Assembly (NCBI GenBank): GCA_949358305.1
Contig: OX442316.1
Span: 12,710,001 to 12,774,000, forward strand
Origin: Strigamia acuminata
Taxonomy: Eukaryota; Arthropoda; Chilopoda; Geophilomorpha; Linotaeniidae
Length of the DNA: 64,000 nt
Direction: 5' to 3'
Under the pieces are notes generated by a model. It was given only the letters and a program-made list of their open reading frames with translations, did not search any database and was not told where the DNA came from. Made by a program: the position numbers and the translations under genes. Of the stretch, positions 26,101 through 39,510 are shown piece by piece (positions within the stretch are counted from its first letter, which is position 1; every line of letters begins with the position of its first letter).

Positions 26101-27242
26101 AAAAAAGCAGTTTTTAGCCCGTAACTCGTCAACGGACCATGGGGATGACTCAAGAAACACAACTAATCTGTGTGAATTCAAGTCTTTTACTGATTTAATA
26201 ATGTGTACACAATTGAAATTGATTCCTGAGCTCGTTTCCGATCGGATAGGCTTGTTTCAACCGTTCTTTTCAATATTTCTGGCAATGCATTACAATACAA
26301 TTTCAATCTATTTGTTCATCAACTCTTCACACAATTAACTCAATTAATTCAATTCCAGATCAAAAAAAAAATTTAAAAAAAAATTTATCGATTCATCATC
26401 TCGACCCACGCGTGCATTTCAAAGACCTACCTGTTAAGTGACCAGCAAACGCGCATTCGGTAGCGTCCCTTGCGGGTGTCGCGTTAGGCGTCCCTACCCT
26501 ATAATAATCAGTTTGCTTCTCCACCCTCACAAGACGCCTCTAGAACTGGATGCAGAGAGGCCACTGCACCAAAACAAAACAGGTGAACAAAAAAAAGATA
26601 AACGTACCTGCACTTTCCTTGCAACTCATCTTATCAATGAACATTTTTTTCTCCACAAATATTCATCATAATGAAATTCATTCGACAGCCCAAAGGTTGC
26701 GCAAAAAAGTGTTTCAATTCATCCTTTTCAGACTTCTGACACCTGAAAATTAATTTCATTTTTTTCAATTCCAATTCAAAGAAGGAAAAATAGAAAAAAT
26801 AGAATTTTCTAAGAAGACATATTAAAACAAAAAAAAATTATATATATATAAAAAAAATTTACATTGAAAAATAGAAATTTCGTGCTCCCCTTCTGGCTAT
26901 TGTATTCGAGGGTGTGGGCGGTTTTTTTCAGGGGTGAAGGAGGCGGATTCGGCCTAACCACGTGATTTACGTTCAATGTTGCCATGAGGAATCGCGGGGG
27001 CGTTACCTGAGCAACGGGATGCCGTATAATCTTTCATCATTGAATACCCCACCCTCTCACTTTTTCGACAAGTGAAGTCCGATAGAGGCGCTCGTGGAAG
27101 CGTATCCACCCCCGTGGACTGGCAACCAGGTGAAACCCGCCTACTTTTACTTGCAGGAATAAATAAAATCAAAGTGAGACTTAAAAAAAAAAGCTAAACT
27201 AGATAATAAAATAATAATAACAGATCGGCACATTTTAAACGT

Positions 27243-27467
27243 TGTGTTTGCATCAAATTCTCAAGGAAACAAAATAAAAATCGAAAATAGTTGATAATAA
27301 AACTAAATTGTTCTATTTATGATATTCTAATTTATGCAATGCACCTTGTAGTCTCAAATTTACTGTTCAACTTGTAAACTGGTGCTTTGAGCAACTGGTA
27401 TTGTTATTACACTATTATAATACAACAATTTATATTGTTTCCTTTGAGAATTTGATGAAAACACACT
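27243..27467. mobile_element. Unclassified element with about 30-bp terminal inverted repeats
   Basis: The left arm at 27244-27272 (starting GTGTTTGCATCAAATTCTCA) and the right arm at about 27437-27466 (ending TTTGATGAAAACACAC) are reverse complements with one mismatch and one gap over about 30 bases. The interior is about 165 bp, AT-rich and non-coding. No clear target duplication. A MITE is likely; a hairpin-forming RNA is an alternative. Confidence 0.5.
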
Positions 27468-29123
27468 CATTGCACTTGACCATCGCTCAAGTCCTATACT
27501 TTAACACGGGATTTCATACTTTCGCTTGTCCGGTGCTTCGAGCTATTCGATATTACAAATTACATTTTACATAATTATTTTTTTTAATGGAAGCACTTTA
27601 ATTACATGCTTGGGAAAATCGTACATTTATTTATAAATAAATTTATTAAAAAAATAAAAAATTTCAAAAAAAAATTCGAACCGCCATGAATTGTCATTAT
27701 TCAAACCAACATTGAAAAAAAAGAAATTTTATATTTAAAAGATGAGAACTTCATCGCCCTAAGAAACAGAAATTCTAGTTCCATTAATAAAAAAATAAAA
27801 AAAAAATAAAAAAAAAAAAATATTGCAACTGCAAATTTCTACCAATGGGACGATCTATCAACCAAACTGTCGCTGGAGGAACGCGGGCCCAGGGCAGTGC
27901 CATAAATTGTGATCCTCTTGATACCCTATATTTATCCTAAAATGCAACCTACAACACTTTCATTACAACGACACTCTCAATGAATTTGCAATTTTTCATT
28001 TCCAACATGGCCGACTTCCACACTTCCACTTTATTTTAAAAAAATTAAAAATTAAAAAAAATTAAAAATAAAAAAATAAAAATTATTACCAAACCTAACC
28101 AAAAGTCACTATTCTTATTCAGTATTCACCGTAAGACAAATCCTTGACCGCACTTTCACCCATTAGTGTAGGAAAAGGGAGTTAGGAGCCCCTTGAACCT
28201 GACCCAAGCCAGCAAGGGGCGCGCAGGTGGTTGTCCGTTAGGCGCATGCACCGCACGCGGCTTTATCTGACGTCATATTTTTATTGTGGGCGGGTCGATC
28301 CAGGATTAAAGTAACCGCTTTTATCAACCTCACACCAAAAACCCAACCCTTCATTCCCCACCCCGTGCAAACATCAAAATATTTACAAAATAAAAAATTA
28401 AAAAAAAAAAAAATCCTTTTATCAACTCCACCTGTCCACAGTTCCCACATCCATCTTTAATTCCTATTTCATACAAGAATAGTTGACTAACGAATTTGCC
28501 CATCCCAGCGACATCCATCTACCGGAAGTGTCGACTCGGATCGGTCACGGGCGAATCCGCCAAGCTCGAATGCCCATTTTTATCATCTGCCGATGAAACC
28601 TCACATTCAACGCGAATTCGCCACGGACACAATCTTCCTCCTATCTGTCCTCGTCCTCATTATGCAACCATTCAAGCATTCTCTCTCGCACACCAAAGAG
28701 GACCCACAACACGGCTATTTAAAACCTATGCACCACTTCACCTATTTTCCTGCACCCATGTTCTTAGGTAATAACCATGTCACGGACTCCTAAATCCTTT
28801 TTCCAAGCACAGCCGTTGTTCATGTAGCACTACAAATGCACAAAGAGCAAGGACAAAAGAACCCAGTGGATTCCCCACTGTCCCTCTACTCTGGGACGAC
28901 CGAACTCAACCATCCCCCCGTCCCTCTCCTTTACCCCGCCGCCAATTAGTGATGTATTCAGGCACCCAACAGTTATTTATTGCCTCGCGTTTTCAAAAGG
29001 AATGTATTTACAAGTCAACCTTTTTACATTGACCAGACATCAAAGTAACACAATGAGAAATTTACAGGTACATATACAATCATTCAATTAAATCTTAAAA
29101 AATAAAATATATTTATACATATA

Positions 29124-29292
29124 CAGTCGAAACTCTTTATAACGAAAAATCGATTCGTTATATCGAGAATTCGTTATATCGAATTTTTTTTAACATGGTG
29201 TTCTATGGCCAGTCAACCAAACCAGCCATTTTTAGGTATTCGTTATATCGATAATTCGTTATATCGCGATTCGTTATAAAGAGTTTCGACTG
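29124..29292. mobile_element. Palindromic MITE, pogo/Tc1-mariner-like
   Basis: The perfect 23-bp terminal inverted repeats start CAGTCGAAACTCTTTAT and are flanked by TA on both sides (29122-29123 and 29293-29294). Inside, TTCGTTATATCG recurs on both arms. The size (169 bp), the TA target and the terminus of CAGT followed by TATAACGAA fit the pogo/Tigger branch of Tc1-mariner. It has no ORF, so it would depend on a transposase elsewhere. The intact palindrome suggests recent insertion. Confidence 0.8.
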
Positions 29293-31487
29293 TATATACA
29301 AACCTCAATTCTGACAACTCAAAAAACAAAAATTTTAAAAAAATAAAAAAATTGTTTTGATGTTTTCTTCAATGTTACAGCTTCAAATCTCCAGATCTCT
29401 CCATTCCCCTCATACACACACCTGACAACATCTCAACACCGGATATCACTCAAGAAGGTGCAGTTTATATGAATGGTTCAAGCCGTTTTAGTGGTTTATC
29501 ATCACGTGAGCAAAATCCAAGAACCGCGCATTTCATGAATTTGGGAGTGGTTAGAACGTTCCAAACTGCCTCCCTAAGATCCGGCTTGCACTTTTCCTCC
29601 TTTTATTTATTTTCTTCTTTTTTTTCCTCCACAAAGTGCGCTATGAAATCTAATTACCCAAACAATATTTCACAATTCACTGCTCCATTTCTACATTTCA
29701 CCGCCTCCATTATTATTATTTTTTTAAAAAAAAATATTTTTTCATATACAAAAACTTTTGGTTCATTATGGATCCTTGATTAATCATGTCTCCAAATTAC
29801 CCCGACTCCCCGTCGTTCGCAATCAGAGGGATTCTTGGCTCCTGTTCTGGAAACCTAACCTCATTACGCTTGTCTGAAATGATTCCGCTTTCATTAAAAA
29901 CTTTTCTTTGTGCCAGACGCCTTCAGGTGAATAGCTTCAATAATTATGCAACGGACCTGCTCTTGCTCGGACTGCGTCACCTCACAGTCAAGGCTATTTG
30001 GACCGAGTGTGCATGTAAATATAGTGTACATTTTCTCAAGGAAAGCAACTCTCCAAGTCCTGTTAGTGCTAGAAAAATGAAATGTTAAAGCGAAGAAAAG
30101 AAAACGGCACATGCGTGCACAAGAAAGTGTTTCTTTACACATTAAACGGGAGAATGAGTTTCAATGTACAGTTTCTGCCAAGTCATTGACGGCACAACAG
30201 GAGGGCAAGAACAATGTAAACAACACACAAGGCAAGAAAAATTGGGCAAAAGCGTGTCAATTTTAAATCCAACTGATTATTGCATGACAAAAATGCTTTA
30301 ACTCAATTAGCAGCAATTGAATTCGTATGAAAAGAAATGACAAAATTCTTCCCGTTAATTTAATTTAGGGTTTTGTGGAATGCCACTCGTGTACAAAGTA
30401 ATTCAAATAACTCGCAAGTTCCAACTTAACTTGGACAAGTAAGGCGTGTATGGGAAATTCAAATGCTCTAATAGAACGCGGGATGGCATTCAAAGTCTGG
30501 AATGTTTTTGTTTTCCAGAAAATCAGTTTATCGCCCTGTGCAAGTTACACAATCCAGACCAAATCCTTGAAATTGTATAATCAAAACATTCCAGCATAAA
30601 TATTTGCTTTTTTCTAAAAGCTTAATCCGGTTAAACCTCGCAAACTAAGTCTCCTGTACACCGAACAAAATTAATGACTCCTCCGGTGTCCACACTATAC
30701 AACTGCCGGACCCGCCTCGCGTCCACCTCTTGGAGGAACTCGCACAGACCTCTCTTTGTGCCCACTTCGAAAACTACAAGCCCAACAAGTGACTTCAGGT
30801 GCGGATAATTAATGAAGAATTTTGAGGTGAAAACGAGCAAATTCACAAACCGACCCTTGTCGTCGCCCGCCCGTACACAACTGGTCGTTGTCACAGGTGT
30901 TGGACTTGACGCGTTATTGATGATCGTCTTCTGTGACCACCGTCAACACCCTCCGCCCTGTGTGATATTAGCACGTTGTGTTGTTGCAAACGCGAGGAAA
31001 AATTGCGCACGGGCCCGGCCTGTCCCAAAAGTCAGACACCGCGCCGCCAATCGTGAAGGTGGGTTCGTGTGTGAGGTCTCTTTAATTAATCGTTGCATTT
31101 CGCGTCGTCATGACGCGGCGCTTCACTTTGACTTTCTTCTGCCGACAAACGTTTCTGCAATTTCTTCTCTCCGCTTTGATAAAACAACGCGAGTGTTTAC
31201 ATTCCGCCTCTCGTGTAGCTCAATTTCCTTCCCCCGTTTCAATCTCTTATCACAAGGCCTCAGTTAATTACTTGCTGGTGACGGCACGAGAAACGCGCCG
31301 CAGCGGCGCGCCACTCATTAGCGCCTGTCACCAAGCACGAGGGCGCGTGCGTGACACCTGCATCACTTTTCTCTACCCCCTGCTCACCCAATCCCATCAA
31401 ACAAAAAATAGGCAAAATTTTATTCATTTCAAATGTTGTGCGAGCTTCGAGGATTTTATAACAACGAAGCCCAAATCAATGTAAAAT

Positions 31488-31607
31488 CACCAATACATTT
31501 ATTTTACAATGTTCAACTACCAATAAATTTATTTTATAATTGTAAAATTAGTTAAATTAGCAATAAATTTATTTTTACAATGTAAAATTACCAATAAATT
31601 TATTTCA
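31488..31607 (+). repeat. AT-rich tandem repeat, about 30-45-bp unit
   Basis: The word ACCAATAAATTTATTTTA with TACAATGTAAAATTA recurs about four times immediately before the MITE copy at 31606. Confidence 0.6.
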
Positions 31608-31855
31608 TTGCTCTTCACTTAATGGATTCCAAAATGTATAGCATTTTGTGCAATTAAGTATATTATTTGTACGTTAAATAATGCATTTCATTACACAATT
31701 GAAAAAAATGCATTTTGACAAATAATAATATTGGTAACACATTTTACAATAAATTTTATAAAATGAATTATCATTTGCGAACCAATAGCAAGCAAAAATC
31801 TATTCCAAAATGCATTGCAATTGCTATACAATTTCAATACATTTTTTTTAACCAA
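31606..31855 (+). mobile_element. MITE, 'GGTTCAAAAATA' family, termini eroded
   Basis: It carries GTATAGCATTTTGTGCAATTA, ATTATTTGTACGTTAAATAA and TTTGCGAACCAATAG in the same order as the copy at 2493. The right end decays into T/A runs after CAATACATTTT. Confidence 0.5.
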
Positions 31856-32094
31856 AAAAAAAATTTCCAACATATTTTTTTCCAACAGAAAGTTGTAAAA
31901 TGTTGTAAAACTGTAAACAGACCCCTCTTCCGGTTTTATAAATCGTTCGAGAAAATTAGCCACATAGTTTTCTGTCAAGTGTGTAAAAAGTGACCACAAT
32001 AGCAAGTAACTAAGGGCTTTTTTCAAAACAAGGTGTCCAACAGCGACACATGTACACTAACAAAAGGGTGGTAGATATTGGCAGACATTTTCTT

Positions 32095-32290
32095 TTGTTG
32101 TTGCATGGTTGCCTCCTGCCGTCAGGTAATCAGGTTGGCGTCGGGTCGGGGTTGAACCCGGTGGCGCAGAAGCTCCCTGCCGCCTCCTGATTAGCCCCAT
32201 GCTGTGAACCCAGCGCCGCTTCCGCCGTGTCATCCACGGCCGAGGCGTGAAGGTTCCCGGTGCCCCCACATGTCCTCTTTCCTAGTCCAT
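32095..32290 (-). mobile_element. GC-rich fragment of possible transposon origin
   Basis: It is an isolated GC-rich block in AT-rich DNA, open on the minus strand for about 60 codons (GNLHASAVDDTAEAALGSQ and similar) and ending at a stop near CCGACGCCAACC. The composition jump and lack of splice sites suggest a transposon piece, but I do not recognise the family. A host exon cannot be excluded. Confidence 0.2.
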
Positions 32291-33465
32291 ATTGATGATG
32301 ATACCTCTGCAATAATCTTGAGAGATGATTTCGGCTCAGATTTTATCTATTATCTTTTTTCTTTCTTTCTTTAAAAAGTGGTTTTCAATGATAAATCTAA
32401 CTTGCACGAGTCGGAATTTCGGGGGGTCAGTGAAAAAAAAATCCTGAGAAATGATCTTCAAAAAAAAGAAAGAAAAAAAAAAAAAAAAAAAAAAAAAAAC
32501 ACCCCTCGAAAGTGAGGGAGAGGAACGCAGGACAACAACAACAAAAAAAGAAGTGTCTGTCCTTGAAAACCCCGCTGCGACCAGCGGTCAGCCCAGCTGA
32601 CCGCTGTCCGATCCATCAGCGTCAGTTTCCCGCGTGACGCCGACACAATCGTTATTGTGTGAGTGGACACTGTTCACCTGCACCTGCCTTCCCCGACCTT
32701 TTTTCACAACTCCCCAACTTGCCGTGGTCAAGGAGGCGGCGACCTTTGCTCACCCCTCAAATGCAAAGATCCATCAGAATCAAAATCATTGCTGGACATT
32801 GCCAACCATTTAAAAAATTATTCTTCCATTCCACTTTTATGATTTATGTAGCTTTTGCCTTTTTTCTTCAAAAAAATGTCTAAAATCGCGTCCATTCTAA
32901 GATTTAAGAGTTCCACGCATAACTGTCTCCCCCCATGGGGTTCCTGGCCAGGGCGACTTGGCCAAAGTGACCTCCAGTGCGGGTCACTTGTTGCTGACAG
33001 TGGTCGGCGCCCAGCGTGGGCCAGACGTCTCGGTCCTCCCACCTCAACACGCTTTTCCCTCACCTCACCCTCGTCTGACCATCACACTATGCATTTTTTT
33101 GCACTTACGACATCCCCTTGCTTGGCCCTTTAGTATGGTTGTGCCATTGACCAACCAACTGTATCCCTCCTTTTTACAACACCAAGAGCACCTGGACCAG
33201 CAAAATATGTAAACGTGTTTATGATGCATGTCACACACTTCATCTCTGTTTTGATGCTGGCGTCGCAGCATTGTGTAAAGCGATGTAAATACATTCCCTG
33301 ACTCACAATTCCGTTCTCCACCCCCAAATAAAACAAGTAAACCAGTTTGGAATATAGAATATGACAAAATATGTCAACAAACAAACTTAGAGAAAAATAT
33401 TTCTTTTTTTTAACTTTAAATTTTAGTTTTTAATTCTTAAATTACTGCAATAACTTGTTGGACTA

Positions 33466-33584
33466 TTTACAACAACATTTGCAACAACAATTTTTTTTAA
33501 CACTGTTGCAAAATGACATTTACAACAACATTTGCAACAACAATTTTTTTTAACACTGTTGCAAAATGACATTTACAACAACAA
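33466..33584 (+). repeat. Tandem repeat, 53-bp unit, two copies plus part
   Basis: Two nearly identical 53-bp units contain TTTACAACAACATTTGCAAC and ACACTGTTGCAAAATGACA. Confidence 0.8.
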
Positions 33585-33659
33585 TGGCATTTGAAACAAA
33601 AATATTTCTCGCCACATTTTTGCAAAATGACATTTGCAACAAGAATTCGTTTTGTACTG

Positions 33660-33840
33660 TTGCAAAATCACATTTTCATCAATATTTCATTCCCATATTG
33701 TTACAAAATTACATTTTCATCAATATTTAATTTCCATATTGTTGCAAAATTACATTTTTATCAATATTTCATTGCCACATTGTTGCAAAATTACATTTTT
33801 ATCAATATTTCATTTACCGTACATATTGTTGCTAAATCAC
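33660..33840 (+). repeat. Tandem repeat, 41-bp unit, about 4.5 copies
   Basis: The unit contains CATTTTCATCAATATTTCAT and CATATTGTTGCAAAATTA. It shares the TGTTGCAAAAT core with the adjacent 53-bp array, so both probably grew from one seed. The period is not a multiple of three, so the open frame across it is not evidence of a protein. Confidence 0.8.
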
Positions 33841-35151
33841 AGACTGCCGTATCGCCAACTAAATTTTATTAAGTGAAAACTACACACAATCTCTCCACGT
33901 GTGAAAATCAACTGTGTGGTCTCTTGAAAGCCCATGCATCAAAGTATTGTCAAAAACCATCACGATACACTTTACAAGCGCAACTTTTCATGACAAGAAA
34001 TATGACTGATGAATTTGCACGCAGTCCACATGAGCGCATTGTGATCGCTCATTGAGCACTAATTCGAACACCTTAGGTTACTTTCGTCCATTGGACTGCA
34101 CTACAAGTGCACACAAATGTCAACAGATGATGGATGGCAATAGACGAGCCAAGATCTACATCCACAACAAACCATCAGCACCCTGTTGCCCATCAAGACC
34201 CAACTTCAAGACCCAACTCTCATTCGTTGACTCATCAAAAAAGAGGAGAAATATCTCGCAACACAACCCCAGCACTCTTACGTCCTGTTATTGAATTCCA
34301 CCCGGGCTGGTCACTTTCCCATACAGCAGCCAGAGTCCGAGGGACGGGTGGTTTCTAGCACGGGTCCGTGACAAGAGACACCCGTAAACAAGGCGTTGCC
34401 TCGAAGGAAAGTGGCATTCTGCTTGCCTGTCCATCCAGTCCCGATCCAATCGGTCCCACTTGGGTGCCAACAAACACCCAGTCCTCCCTCGGACAAGAGC
34501 AGCGCAGTCCATTGACAACAACAATCCGCCGTCTTCAAGGTGCTGGACACAGTGTACTATACATACGCGACACGTTCACCCCATTTCCTCTTTGAACAAG
34601 TAGGCAGCAAAGCACATGCATACGAATATAATGCACTGCTTTCTTGCGATGCCTATTTATAAGGAAAAGGGGAAAAGCGAGATACGCTCCACCAGCCACA
34701 TCGCGGCACAAAACACGGCAGATATTTCGAGAGGAAAACACAGCTCGAAACGACAAAGAACATCCATCAGATATGCGCTACACGTGATGGCAATGGCTGA
34801 TATAAGTCACCAATTGCATCTGACACTCTCAATGTCCCCTGGAATGACATCATCAATCCATCATCAGCAAACTGAGGGAGGAGTGAGCAAATTGCTGTAA
34901 TTGACAACGTACTGAGGGCTATTTACTCAATTTATCACTGACTCAATGCCAGGCGCGACATGGCTGCGTCTGACCAACTGCCAAACGACTTCTAATCACG
35001 CGATCTATTTTATTTTTATTTTTATTTTTATTTTTCACTTTTTTTTAAAAATAATTAAATAAATAAAAAAATACCCCGTAAAAAAAAAATTAGTCAATTG
35101 AAAAAGCAACATTTTTTCACTTTTCCATCGTACATAACTAACATAACTGAC

Positions 35152-35239
35152 CACCTGTGGCGAGTTCCATTACGGGTTATTATGACCCATTACAGGTGGG
35201 TTACGAACCTCCCACGTCGCCGTTGGACGTGCGCAGGTG
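35152..35239. promoter_or_regulatory. Cluster of three CAGGTG/CACCTG sites between the genes
   Basis: CACCTG is at 35152 and CAGGTG at 35193 and 35234. The latter lies inside an imperfect inverted repeat whose outer arms read CTCCCAC and GTGGGAG. A GGGTTATTATGACCC inverted motif sits between the first two. Enhancer function is inferred only. Confidence 0.3.
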
Positions 35240-36104
35240 GGAGTCGAGGTGATTAAAGATGACAATACTTGTATCTCACACTTTCCTGGTAAAATTTCGT
35301 CGAAAAACAAATGTTTAGATTATACTCACCCATCATGCAGAAAATTCAATTGTCACTTGACAACATCCCGTCCCTTAATTAATTGATCATTCAACCATTC
35401 GTCACGTGTGACTTTCCACCAAGACGACTGTGAGAGATGACCATCAGGGATCCCACACCTTGCTTTATCCTCCTTTCCCCCATTCATCCCTACCCAATAA
35501 ACCTAAAATAAATCCCTAAGCACGTCGCTTCCGATTTCCACTTTCCATTTGTTTTCACGCATCTCGCAGCGCTTCTCACGTGCTTTATGAGCCCATTTAC
35601 GTAAAAATTGCGCGATGGTCAAAAAGAGGGCAAACCTTACCCCACGGCACCGTTCGGGCAATCAGACCCATATAAGCAACAGCCCGCAAGTGTTAACCCT
35701 GACTTTTGTGAAAAGGCCCCTCATCTTATCATCGTGGGAACTCAAACGTGCAAACCGCAAGCAGCGGCCAAATTACGGGGGATGACCCTAAGCCCCGGCG
35801 TCAAACGCGCGCGCTAACCACCAAAACTCCTCGATAAATTGCTATATAGCCCATATATGATGTAAAATAAGGAGGAGAGTAACTCCCACATTTTCTTAAG
35901 TGAGGAAACTCATGGGAAAAAAATCTCAGATAAATACCTCTAGCCAACTTTTAGTGTTTGCAAACCACAAAAACGCTTTTCAACTTGAAAACCACTCATT
36001 TCCTAAGCTAAGTGTTTTGTGACATTTTATCACCGCGCACGAGCTGTTTGGCAACTATTTCGGCTTTAAAAATGCAGAAAATTTCAATATTCAGTAGCGC
36101 ATCA

Positions 36105-36245
36105 TTCATGCTGCTTAGGGCCCCTGGACCCTGGGCACCACGGCCCCAAAATAAGCATTAAAATCGTAAAATGTTTATTTTTATTTTCATTTTTGGTATA
36201 AACTAGGGCCCCTAAAATTCTGGGGCCCCAAACAGGTGCCCATTA
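36105..36245. mobile_element. GGGCCCC-rich fragment, possible hAT remnant
   Basis: TAGGGCCCC occurs twice, with CTGGGGCCCC and GGTGCCC nearby, in otherwise AT-rich DNA. Such strings are common near hAT ends, but no termini or target duplication are visible. Confidence 0.2.
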
Positions 36246-39200
36246 TTGTGATGCACAAAACAATCGTTTTATTTATTCATGCAGCCAAATCGATCAAAGT
36301 TACGATTTTCTTCTCCATCTCCCTTTAAAAGTACAAAACTCTTCTTTATTTCTTCACCCCAAGCGCCTGTGACATTCATCCGAAGTGACTTTTAACACTG
36401 ACCCACGCTTTTCATTCACAAACCGTTGCTCCCATTAAAAGGACAAGAATTTTATTTAATTTTTTAATTTTTTTAATTTTTAAACTTTATAATTAATAGC
36501 TTTTATTAATAAACAAACAAATCGTTAAAACTAAAGCAGTTTTAGAGGCCAATCCGAATTCCAGTTGACTAAATTGGATTGACATTTCGTGTGATCCCAG
36601 CCATAAAGTTCTTCACCCCAAATTTCGATGTTTTTTCTTCTTTTACCCCTCTTACGAGTTTTCCACTCAAAATTTGAGCCGTTCAGTGAACCGCGAGTGC
36701 TTGCTGCTGCCGGATCAGAGTTTTTAAACCCTAGCTTTTCTTCCCTCATGACTAACTCCTTTTATCATGTCAATTCATGTATGTGGAGAGGCACCACGTG
36801 CAGCACGCGAATCACAACCTTGAGACCGGATTTAGCAGTCTTTTCCATCTCCTCTTCAATTCCAAATTCCCAGACAAAAACGCCGAAAAATGTTCACAAT
36901 CAGTCAATCACATTTTTCTTTAAAAAAAAAAAAATTCACTGACCATTTCTTTCGACGCCACACAGCGGGGAAAGTACGAACCAGCAATATCAGAAAATAT
37001 TTCCAACATTTGTAATTTTCAAAAAAAAAAAAAAAAAAAAAAAAATCATTTTATTCTTTTACTCGAAAACAAATTATTTTTTCGCTTGAAAATTAAGGTC
37101 AACGTTTATTCCTGTGCAAACTAGCCGATTACAACCGGATTACATCATGCTGGGAGTTAAGAAAACGAATCAAACAGCGTGTAAATGTCATTCCCTCAAC
37201 TGCAAAAAAAGGGAAAACTTGAAAGGAGGGATGGGTCAAAAGAAAATTAAATTACGTTTGGAAACTCACCAACCTTCAACATGACAACTTACAAGATAAA
37301 CATTCACCTTTCAAATACACCTATTTACTCTTAAAAAAAAAAAAAATAAAAAACAAAACCGATCACCCACATTCTCGATTCGCGTGAGAAGAAACGTTTA
37401 CACCAACTTCACACAGGTGCAATAAAAATTCCCAACTGACCAACCAAACTGACCATAAGTGGCGCCATTAGTCTGACAAAAATTTAATTCTTTCACAGAT
37501 ATTATCGGATAATACCCAACTCTTCACCTCACCAATCAAAACGAGAAAAATTACTCAATAAACACAATTTCTACCTGCAAAATTGAAATACAAGAACCAG
37601 CTGTGACCGCCAGAAAAACCATCTGCTGGTGAATGAAATGTTTAGTGTTGATATGTGAAAATCTGCACGCTCCCCCGCCCACAAACAGAAGAGATGATTA
37701 TATCATCCCTTCTAAAATTCGCGCCAATTTACAAATAGGACCACCACCTGCTCAATACCCCCTCACCTCTCCCCCTTATTAATTTAATTTTTTTCTAAAT
37801 AATTTTTTTTATTTATTTTTTGATTTTTAGGGACTCACATCACGTTCGTTAATTCGTTTTTAATAATCCTCTCATGTAAAACAAAGATATAAAAATTAAA
37901 ATGTTTTTAAAGAAGAAGAAGAAAAAAAAATATTTATTTTTTCCCCCTCGTCTTAAGAAGATAAAAATGCGAGATTGAAAGCCGAAAAAAACGAAGCCAA
38001 AGCTTAAAACTTAATTAAAATGTGAAATTAAAGTAATATATTTCATTTACTTCAAGAATGAATCCTTTTCAAGTCACTTCATTTGATATCATCTGTGGCA
38101 CAAGGAAAAGAAAGCTTTTGAAAACACTCATGCATCTCTGTCAAAACGGACTTTAACGTGTAAAAAATTACACGTTTTCAAAATACCAAACCATTTTTTT
38201 AATTCCAAACCATTAAAACTTAAATCCAACAACTAAAATTCAGTTTTAACACCAACCATAAAAGAAATGTGATCAATTTGTCTCGTTTTTCTTCTTCACT
38301 CGCCTTTAATGACTTGTAAACCATTTGCATTGTATTATTTACATTTACACAAAAACAACTAACCGGTTTTCCTGCACATTGCTAATTGCTTCATTCAATT
38401 CAAACCGGCATTTTTTAGCCCCAAAAACCAATAAAACACGACGACGCACGCGTGAAACAACTCAAAACCAAAGCGCTTTTCCTAGTCTAACCAAATTTGG
38501 CATCCCGTGCTCAAATGTCGCCATTATAAAGCAAATAAACCAAACTACGGCGTCCATTTCTATGCCCACCTCTGCTGTCATCTTTTATTCAAGCAGACAT
38601 AACTTAAAAACAAGCCTCTTTCACATTCCGTCGAGTTTTTTTAAATATTTTTTTCGCGAAGGGAGTGGAATAGGGCTTGTGGTTAAGGCATTACAAACGG
38701 AGCACGTGGCCCAGAGATGAGCGATGAGCGAGGGTGGAGAAGAAGTCACCCACTATTCAGGAATGCGAGCTATGTCTCGCTAATGCACACGAAACGACAC
38801 ATAAATTATCACTCAACGTCTTCTTATAATTGGTTCGCTGTTAGACCAAAGAGAATATTAAGAACACCAACATCACTCAAGTGTCAACCGCGTCCAGTTG
38901 AAACGAGTCATTTTCATTTATCAAATGCAACCTTTCTTCTTCTTCCACACTCGAGGTGAGCACTGAGCACTCCAAGAAAAATTACCCGACATAAAATAAA
39001 CACCCGTGTATTGAAATACACTTAGAAGTGTTTTTACAGTTTACGGACTTTCTGTAAACAAATTGGACACCAAACACCGCAAAAATGGTTTAAGTCTGGT
39101 TTTGGCTCGGGTTTTGGTTTTTTTTTACAACCAAATTCAAAATGGCTGCCAATAAACGAACACATTATTCACAATTTTAGGTAAATTTTTGCTTTTTGCT

Positions 39201-39399
39201 GTTTATAAAAACACCAAAAAGCACAGAAATTGTAACTTTGAATGCATCTCATGCCTATTGTGTTCGAAATAGCTTTACGGCAATTTTCAGGGCTGTATTG
39301 CACAATGCATATTCAATTTTATGTGGAAGTAAACTAATTACAGCATAAAAAAAACACCTTTAGGAAACCCGAGGGGGGCGACATTCGACCGAATCTCTG

Positions 39400-39510
39400 A
39401 CAATGGCTTCCGAATCCCGCCCGAATCTTTCCGAATCCCACCCGAATCTTTCCGAATCCCACCCGAATCTTTCCGAATCCCACCGAATCTTCGAATCTCG
39501 AATCTTTAAG
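39400..39510 (+). repeat. CGAATC minisatellite, left subterminal array
   Basis: TTTCCGAATCCCACCCGAATC repeats about four times, then decays to CGAATCTTCGAATCTCGAATC. Confidence 0.85.

Noticed and set aside
32145-32170. tRNA-like GGTTGAACCC string
   Set aside because: No A box, acceptor stem or cloverleaf around it; it lies inside a GC-rich open fragment.
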